Below are positions 5,818-10,219 of a stretch of 10,219 nt of DNA, piece by piece (position 1 is the stretch's first letter; every line of letters begins with the position of its first letter). Source of the DNA: CAZUDI01 sp964618975 (GTDB lineage Bacteria; Desulfobacterota; Desulfomonilia; UBA1062); NCBI GenBank assembly GCA_964618975.1, contig CAZUDI010000083.1, positions 1 to 10,219 of the forward strand, read 5' to 3'. The notes below the pieces were generated by a model. That model was given only the letters and a program-made list of their open reading frames with translations. It was not told the DNA's origin and made no database searches. A program made the translations under genes and the position numbers.

Positions 5818-6720
5818 TTAGATGAGGCTGGTGCTGAAATAGCGTTCGGCCCTGTCTGCCAGCACCGTGGCGATAATCTTGTCCCGGCCGTATTTCTCGG
5901 CCAGCTGCAGGCAGGCCCACACGTTGGCCCCGGAGGAGGTGCCCACGAGCAGACCCGCCCTCCGGGCGAGCATGCGGCAGGTCTCGACGGCATCGTCGTC
6001 GCTGACCTCCACGACTTCGTCCACCAGCGAGGTGTCCAGCACCGGCGGCACGAAGCCGTCGCCGATCCCCTCGATGCGGTGCAGGCCGGGTTCATGGCCC
6101 AGGAGGGCGGAGACATTCTTGGGCTCCACCGCGGCAATGATGGTCGCGGGATTGCGTTCCTTGAGGAAGCGGCCGGCCCCGCCGAGGGTCCCCCCGCTGC
6201 CGAGGCCCGAGACAAAGATGTCCACGTGGTGTCTGAGCTGCACCCAGATCTCGGGACCGGTGGTCAGGTAATGGGTCAGCGGGTTGTCGGGATTTTCGAA
6301 CTGCTGCGGGATGAAGACGTTGCCTCGCTGGTCCTGTATCTGGCGCACCCTGTGGATGGCTCCCTCCAGGCTTTGCTTGGCCGGGGTGAGTTCGATCCGG
6401 GCCCCCAGCGCCAGGATGATCTTCTTGCGTTCCTCGCTCATATTTTCCGGCATGCAGATGATTACCTCATGCCCCATCATCCCCCCCACCAGGGCCATCC
6501 CGATGCCGGTGTTGCCCGAGGTGGGCTCGGCGATGATGTCACCGGGACAGAGCTCTCCCCGGCGCACGGCCTCCTGCAGCATGAAGAGGGCCACGCGGTC
6601 CTTGATACTGCCGCCGGGATTGAGATACTCGGCCTTGGCGAAGATGTTGGCGCTCAGCGCCTGCTTGAGACATACGATGGGGGTGTTGCCGATCTGGTCG
6701 AGGACATTCTTGGAAAACAT
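5818..6720 (-). CDS. Cysteine synthase (O-acetylserine sulfhydrylase) family, PLP-dependent
   Basis: A 300-residue fold-type II PLP enzyme. It is expected to make L-cysteine from O-acetylserine (or O-phosphoserine) and sulfide in the cytoplasm. PLP lysine K40 lies in NPGGSIKDR (34-42). The substrate loop is TSGNTG (67-72), the phosphate-binding glycine loop is SGLGSGGTLGG (171-181), and TSSGAN (261-266) carries the serine that contacts the PLP ring nitrogen. The HRIEGIGDGFVP segment and the ERYFST end are typical of CysK/CysM. The NPGGS form is nearer to CysM. Without an alignment, CysK, CysM and cystathionine beta-synthase-like variants cannot be separated, so no symbol is given. The start at MFSKNVLDQIGNTP is chosen by family alignment, with GGAG 9 nt upstream; the frame runs on to 6768. 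The gene has its own promoter and is not tightly coupled to the PHP gene. Confidence 0.9.
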   Translation of the reverse strand: MFSKNVLDQIGNTPIVCLKQALSANIFAKAEYLNPGGSIKDRVALFMLQEAVRRGELCPGDIIAEPTSGNTGIGMALVGGMMGHEVIICMPENMSEERKKIILALGARIELTPAKQSLEGAIHRVRQIQDQRGNVFIPQQFENPDNPLTHYLTTGPEIWVQLRHHVDIFVSGLGSGGTLGGAGRFLKERNPATIIAAVEPKNVSALLGHEPGLHRIEGIGDGFVPPVLDTSLVDEVVEVSDDDAVETCRMLARRAGLLVGTSSGANVWACLQLAEKYGRDKIIATVLADRAERYFSTSLI

Positions 6721-6759
6721 CGCTTCGCTCCGTTTCGTGAAGATTTTTCTGAGAGTTGT

Positions 6760-6787
6760 GTTAGACAATTCCAGCTGGGACTGTCAA
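6760..6787 (-). promoter_or_regulatory. Sigma-70-like promoter of cysteine synthase
   Basis: On the minus strand a perfect -35 TTGACA (6782-6787) is followed after 16 bp by TCTAAC (6760-6765), 4 of 6 matches to the -10 consensus. The predicted start near 6752 leaves a leader of about 32 nt. It lies in the 149-bp gap after the PHP gene stop. Confidence 0.5.
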
Positions 6788-6869
6788 GGTAAAAGGCGGA
6801 CACCTTAGGGAATGATACTGCCGTAACCCGTACGTCCCGGGAATCAGCGACAACCTGAGTACGAAATTC

Positions 6870-7709
6870 TCAGCCGCATTGGTACAGACGGCGGTGGAGG
6901 TCTGCCAGTCGGTCTGCGTCCAGTCCGAAATCACCTGGCGCAACCTTGTTGCGTGCCGGGCCGTGAAAGTCTGTGCCGCCGGTGGCGGCGAGACTGAAGG
7001 TGCTGGCCAGGGAGGCGTAAAGACGGGTCTGACTGGGGGTGTGCTCGGGGTAGTAGACCTCGATGCCGGCCAGGCCGGCACGTGCGAGGTCCCGCACGAA
7101 GGCCTTCAGGGCCTGATCGCCCAGGCCCAGGGTGAAGGGATGGGCCAACACGGGCAAACCGCCGAAGGTGCGGATAAGGTCGATGGCCTCCCCAGGCCCA
7201 AGCTTCTCCTTGTCCACGTAGGCGGGGCGCCCCTTGGCGAGATAGCGCGCGAAGGCCTCCTCGAAATCTCGCACATAGCCTTTCTCTATCAGGGCCCGGG
7301 CGATATGCGGCCGGCCGATCTGGGCGCTGCCGGCCAGGCGCCGCACGTCCTGGGTGTCGAGGTCCACCCCTAGATCCTTGAGCCTCTGGATCATGCGGGG
7401 CAGACGCTCTTCCCGCCCGCGTTGAATGCGGCTGAGCCACTCCTCGAGGCCTTCGGGGTAGTGGGGGAAAAGGCCGAGGATGTGGAGGGTCCCCGGGTCA
7501 TATATGGCACTGATTTCCACGCCCGGGATCACGTCAACCTGGTGGTCGAGGCCTGCCCTTAGGGCCTGTTCCAGGCCGGAGAGCGTATCATGATCGGTGA
7601 TGGCGAGGGTGGTTAGTCCCTGGGTTGGGGCGAGCGCTACCAAATCAGACGGGGATAGTTCCCCATCGGAGGCTGTGGTGTGGAGGTGGAGATCCGCGAT
7701 GACCCGCAC
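6870..7709 (-). CDS. PHP-domain metal-dependent phosphoesterase (RNase AM / nucleoside bisphosphate phosphatase type)
   Basis: A 279-residue protein of the YciV/TrpH branch of the PHP superfamily. Characterised members use three metal ions to hydrolyse 3',5'-nucleoside bisphosphates and short 5'-phosphorylated RNA ends. Metal ligands are visible in the usual order: DLHLH (6-10), TDHD (38-41), GVEIS (63-67), H76, H160 in LAHPF, and TDFHG (216-220). The start is the GTG at 7707-7709, placing the first metal motif at residue 6 as in the family and leaving 4 nt after the receiver stop. An AAGGA sequence overlaps that stop region. The longer frame to 7841 is discarded because it would overlap the receiver gene. 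It is the last gene of the three-gene operon, so probably translationally coupled to the receiver. Substrate is inferred from family. Confidence 0.85.
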   Translation of the reverse strand: MRVIADLHLHTTASDGELSPSDLVALAPTQGLTTLAITDHDTLSGLEQALRAGLDHQVDVIPGVEISAIYDPGTLHILGLFPHYPEGLEEWLSRIQRGREERLPRMIQRLKDLGVDLDTQDVRRLAGSAQIGRPHIARALIEKGYVRDFEEAFARYLAKGRPAYVDKEKLGPGEAIDLIRTFGGLPVLAHPFTLGLGDQALKAFVRDLARAGLAGIEVYYPEHTPSQTRLYASLASTFSLAATGGTDFHGPARNKVAPGDFGLDADRLADLHRRLYQCG

Positions 7710-7713
7710 CGGC

Positions 7714-8085
7714 CTAATCCTTGAGTGGTACGCGTGCCTCCAGGACCTGGGAGATCTTGCTTTTGAGTTCGGTGAGGTCGGATGACTTGACGACATAGGC
7801 GTCGGCCGCAATGGACTTGATGTCCACCTTGTAACTGCCATAGGCGCTGCAGAGGATCACGGGGAGATTGTAATAGGTGTTACGGATTTCCTGCAGGACA
7901 TCCAGGCCGTTTGATTCCACCATCTTGATGTCCAGCACCACGACGTCGGGTTTTTCCTGTTCTATGCGCGCGAGAATTCCGGCTCCGTCTGCGGCAACGG
8001 CCACTTCGTACCCCTCTTCCTCCAGTTCCTCCGAGTAGAGCAGTCGGATATGTTTCTCGTCATCCACAACCAGGACCTTTGCCAT
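7714..8085 (-). CDS. Stand-alone receiver (CheY-like) response regulator
   Basis: A 123-residue single receiver domain with no output domain. The acidic pair D8-D9 (VVDDE), phosphoacceptor D52 (VVLDIKM), switch residue S80 (LCSAYG) and conserved K100 (VVKSSD) are all in place. The usual K-P is K-S here, and serine replaces the more common threonine at position 80. It should be phosphorylated by a histidine kinase encoded elsewhere and act through protein contact. The start at 8085 gives the canonical MAKVLVVDDE with AGGAGAAGG upstream; the ATG at 8112 would overlap the glycosyltransferase and is rejected. It sits between the glycosyltransferase (14-nt gap) and the PHP gene (4-nt gap), so all three are probably co-transcribed. 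Confidence 0.9.
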   Translation of the reverse strand: MAKVLVVDDEKHIRLLYSEELEEEGYEVAVAADGAGILARIEQEKPDVVVLDIKMVESNGLDVLQEIRNTYYNLPVILCSAYGSYKVDIKSIAADAYVVKSSDLTELKSKISQVLEARVPLKD

Positions 8086-8099
8086 AACCTTCTCCTTTC

Positions 8100-9317
8100 C
8101 TATTGCTCCCACCTGTCAATGAGATATGGTTTGGTCTGTTCGAAGATCAGGCACATATCTTCGAGAAATTCCTCTGCCTGCTGGATGGACATGCCGTCGG
8201 TCTTGTTCACAAATGACAGGGTCATTCCGTAGTACAGGGGGATGAGCACCTCGATGGTCCGGTTGCGGGGCACGCTTCGGGTGTGAAAGCACAGGGCGAA
8301 ATCGAAGAGGATCCTGGCCCAGATGGCGGGCGGTATCTCGAAGTGGTCGATGTCCAGAGATGCGATCTCTCTGATTTTCTGGACATTTTCGCTCGAGAAG
8401 ATGCTCTTGTAGAGGTCCCAGAAGGTGTTGAATCCCTCTCTGAAGCGCTGGTAGAGACGCTCCCGGTTCACCTTCACCGGGGGTGGCATCTCGACTTCGC
8501 CCAGTCCGAAGCCGAAGATGGCCGTAGGCTTGCTCCATTTGGTCTTGGCCCAGTGGTCATGGTAGGCGTCCATCAACCTGAACATGGTGCTGACAACCTG
8601 CCGGAACATGGGGCCGAGGTCGGCGGCGGGATCCTTGGGCTTATGCACCTTGGGTCTCCCCATGAAGGCCTGGCAGATGGGGACGCCCTCGTTCATGGCC
8701 AGCGTCGTCATCCAGATGTCGATGCCGAAGAGGCTCACTTCCTCGTCCCACAGGGGGCTACGGGTATACAGTTCGGCGATTTCCCCGGAAAAGCCGAAGT
8801 CCCCGCCGATAGGCTGTCGCACGCGCCGTCCGTAGAGGCTGCGGGTCAGGGGGTAGGCGATGTTGTTGGTGATGGTCCCGTCGTATTTATGTCTGACATA
8901 CAGAGGTGCCACATAGCCGAACTCGGAGAACAGGGGCTCGCCAAGATTCTTGATCCAGCGCGGGGTGATGCTCTTCAGGTCTGCATCCACCACCACGATG
9001 GCGCGGGCCTGCATTTCAAGGACCTTGCGGAAGAGATTCTTGAAATTGTTGCCTTTGCCGCGGATGCCTTCCGGGGTCGAGAGGTAGATCTTGGGGATAT
9101 TCCCGGTATCGGTGTTCATGAATGTATCCGGGGTGCCATCGGAGCTGTTGTTGTCACAGTTGATGATGACGGCGTCCATGTGGCCGAAGAATTGCTGCAG
9201 GCCGAGGGCGGCCTGCTGGGTGGGATAGGCGATGAGTTTGGCTTCATTGTAGGAGGGAATACCTACAACGATATCCGCCTTCTTCAGGCCGGTTGGGTTT
9301 ATCTCACGGACATGCAT
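8100..9317 (-). CDS. GT-A glycosyltransferase resembling mannosylglycerate synthase (GT78-like)
   Basis: A 405-residue soluble glycosyltransferase. The N-terminal VVGIPSYNE (17-25) and the metal-binding DAD (111-113, in VVDADLKSITPRWI) define the GT-A fold. From memory, the DAD region, QPIGGDFGFSGEI (168-180), GIDIWMTT (198-205) and KVHKPKD (223-229, with a likely third metal ligand H225) line up in order with Rhodothermus mannosylglycerate synthase, which makes a compatible solute from GDP-mannose and glycerate. The C-terminal 180 residues are helical in appearance and also fit. Acceptor specificity cannot be read here; glucosylglycerate-type or other small glycosides are equally possible. 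AGGGAG, 6 nt before the ATG at 9317, marks the start. It is the first gene of an operon with a receiver and a PHP protein, and diverges from the XPB-like gene. Confidence 0.8.
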   Translation of the reverse strand: MHVREINPTGLKKADIVVGIPSYNEAKLIAYPTQQAALGLQQFFGHMDAVIINCDNNSSDGTPDTFMNTDTGNIPKIYLSTPEGIRGKGNNFKNLFRKVLEMQARAIVVVDADLKSITPRWIKNLGEPLFSEFGYVAPLYVRHKYDGTITNNIAYPLTRSLYGRRVRQPIGGDFGFSGEIAELYTRSPLWDEEVSLFGIDIWMTTLAMNEGVPICQAFMGRPKVHKPKDPAADLGPMFRQVVSTMFRLMDAYHDHWAKTKWSKPTAIFGFGLGEVEMPPPVKVNRERLYQRFREGFNTFWDLYKSIFSSENVQKIREIASLDIDHFEIPPAIWARILFDFALCFHTRSVPRNRTIEVLIPLYYGMTLSFVNKTDGMSIQQAEEFLEDMCLIFEQTKPYLIDRWEQ

Positions 9318-9359
9318 ACATAACTCCCTGTATTCTTATGAGACACACTACCATTTTCC

Positions 9360-9387
9360 GATATATTCCCCCGAATGGCAATAACAA
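9360..9387 (-). promoter_or_regulatory. Candidate sigma-70 promoter of the GT/receiver/PHP operon
   Basis: On the minus strand TTGTTA (9382-9387) and TATATC (9360-9365) are separated by 16 bp, about 45 bp before the glycosyltransferase start. Each box matches 4 of 6 consensus bases. Confidence 0.4.
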
Positions 9388-9400
9388 TTTTCACATTGCC
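9377..9400. promoter_or_regulatory. Inverted repeat GGCAAT-N12-ATTGCC, candidate operator
   Basis: Perfect 6-bp arms (9377-9382 and 9395-9400) lie in the 118-bp divergent intergenic region and overlap the -35 box assigned to the glycosyltransferase operon. They could bind a dimeric regulator acting on both directions. Function is inference. Confidence 0.35.
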
Positions 9401-9435
9401 TTTTCGTTCCATATGTGGGATTTTCTGTGGTTCTA

Positions 9436-10219
9436 ATGCATACAAACACCGACAAACCGCTTATTATCCAGAGTGACGGCAGCCTCCTGCTCGAGGTCAT
9501 GTCCGAGGTGGCCACGGATGCCCGGGATATGATTCTGCCATTTACCGAACTTGTGAAGTCGCCCGAGTATGTCCATACCTACCGCATCACCCCGCTTTCC
9601 CTCTGGAATGCAGCGGCGACCGGGATAGGTGCGGACGAGGTCATGGCGCGCCTGAAGGCCTTTTCCCGCTACGAGGTACCCCAGAGTGTGCACTTCCGGG
9701 TCAAGGATGCCTTTGCACGCTGGAACGCGGTGCAACTCCATCCCGGTCCGGACAGGGACCACCTTGCAGTGTGCATCGACAGCCCCGTCCTCCTGGCGGA
9801 GATTGTCGCCAAGCCCGGGATCAAGGAATTCCTCTGCCAGCCCTCAGACGCGCAGGGTTTTTGCATCCCCCGCGGCATGCGGGGCAGGTTCAAGCACTAT
9901 CTGATCAAGGTCGGGTATCCGGTCAACGATCTCGTGGGCTTCGATCCGGGAGAACCGCTGGAGTTGGCCCTGCGTGATCCCTCGCTGGCCGGGGCGCCCT
10001 TTGCCCTGCGGCAGTATCAGAATGAGGCAGCGGACAACTTCTGGGCGGGCGGGGGGCCGTCGGGTGGACAGGGGATCGTGGTGCTTCCCTGCGGTTCCGG
10101 CAAGACCATCGTGGGCCTGGGGGTGATGGCCAGGGCCCGGACCCATACCCTCATTATCTGCACCAATGTGGCCGCTGTGCACCAGTGGCGGGATGAACTG
10201 CTCGACAAGACGAACCTGG
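9436..10219 (+). CDS. XPB/Ssl2-type DNA helicase, N-terminal part (truncated by window)
   Basis: The frame is open to the window edge and gives 261 residues of a superfamily 2 helicase like bacterial XPB. The N-terminal region (about 6-125) has the segment KPLIIQSDGSLLLEV...FTELVKSPEYVHTYRITPLSLWNAAA that recurs at the start of bacterial XPB proteins. The Q-motif-like LRQYQNEAADNFW (191-203), Walker A PCGSGKT (218-224) and a motif Ia region (TNVAAVHQW, 243-251) follow. The DEAD/DEVH box and second RecA domain must lie beyond the window. XPB unwinds or remodels DNA in repair, and in bacteria often works with a Bax1-like nuclease. The ATG at 9436 lacks a good ribosome-binding site; an in-frame GTG at 9427 is an alternative. 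The gene diverges from the glycosyltransferase operon. Confidence 0.88.
   Translation, partial: MHTNTDKPLIIQSDGSLLLEVMSEVATDARDMILPFTELVKSPEYVHTYRITPLSLWNAAATGIGADEVMARLKAFSRYEVPQSVHFRVKDAFARWNAVQLHPGPDRDHLAVCIDSPVLLAEIVAKPGIKEFLCQPSDAQGFCIPRGMRGRFKHYLIKVGYPVNDLVGFDPGEPLELALRDPSLAGAPFALRQYQNEAADNFWAGGGPSGGQGIVVLPCGSGKTIVGLGVMARARTHTLIICTNVAAVHQWRDELLDKTNL

Noticed and set aside
5773..6792. Long plus-strand frame opposite cysteine synthase
   Set aside because: The opposite strand encodes all PLP-enzyme motifs in order. The plus frame has no recognisable domain.
7710..7841. N-terminal extension of the PHP protein to 7841
   Set aside because: It would overlap the conserved 3' part of the receiver gene, and the extra sequence is low-complexity. 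The GTG at 7709 fits the family.

Overview
The window is about 10.2 kb of GC-rich bacterial chromosome. It holds the 3' part of a tRNA gene, eight complete protein genes and the 5' part of a ninth. I see no phage, transposase, CRISPR or plasmid features. Three sites fit the -24/-12 (sigma-54) promoter pattern. Gene content is mixed: an archaeal-type asparagine-synthetase-like protein, HisF, an envelope protein with thrombospondin type 3 repeats, and an XPB-type helicase. This suggests a deltaproteobacterium (Desulfobacterota or relatives). That assignment rests on recalled protein resemblance and is only moderately supported.

Layout, left to right. Positions 1-50 are the 3' part of a tRNA-Arg(ACG), followed by a strong intrinsic terminator. 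A 13-nt inverted copy of part of its T arm lies about 65 bp downstream. After a 399-bp gap containing a good sigma-54 promoter comes a 407-residue class II aminoacyl-tRNA-synthetase-like protein (+) with no anticodon-binding domain. It converges on hisF (-), with a hairpin between them. Next, all on the minus strand, are a polyprenyl-phosphate-type glycosyltransferase (GT2), a secreted LamG/thrombospondin-type-3 protein with the best sigma-54 promoter in the window, and a cysteine synthase with its own sigma-70-like promoter. A tight three-gene minus-strand operon follows: a mannosylglycerate-synthase-like glycosyltransferase, a stand-alone receiver, and a PHP-domain phosphoesterase. Diverging from that operon, the N-terminal 261 residues of an XPB/Ssl2-type DNA helicase run off the right edge.

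How they may work together. Most genes are ordinary housekeeping functions: histidine and cysteine synthesis, RNA or nucleotide turnover, and DNA repair. The notable signals are regulatory and contextual. Three genes (the synthetase-like gene, hisF and the repeat protein) carry closely similar TGGCA-N7-TGCTT promoter cores, 40-70 nt before their starts. The GT/receiver/PHP operon places a small-solute or glycoside glycosyltransferase beside an orphan phospho-receiver. The synthetase-like protein is the best candidate for non-canonical biochemistry, as a possible tRNA-independent asparagine synthetase.
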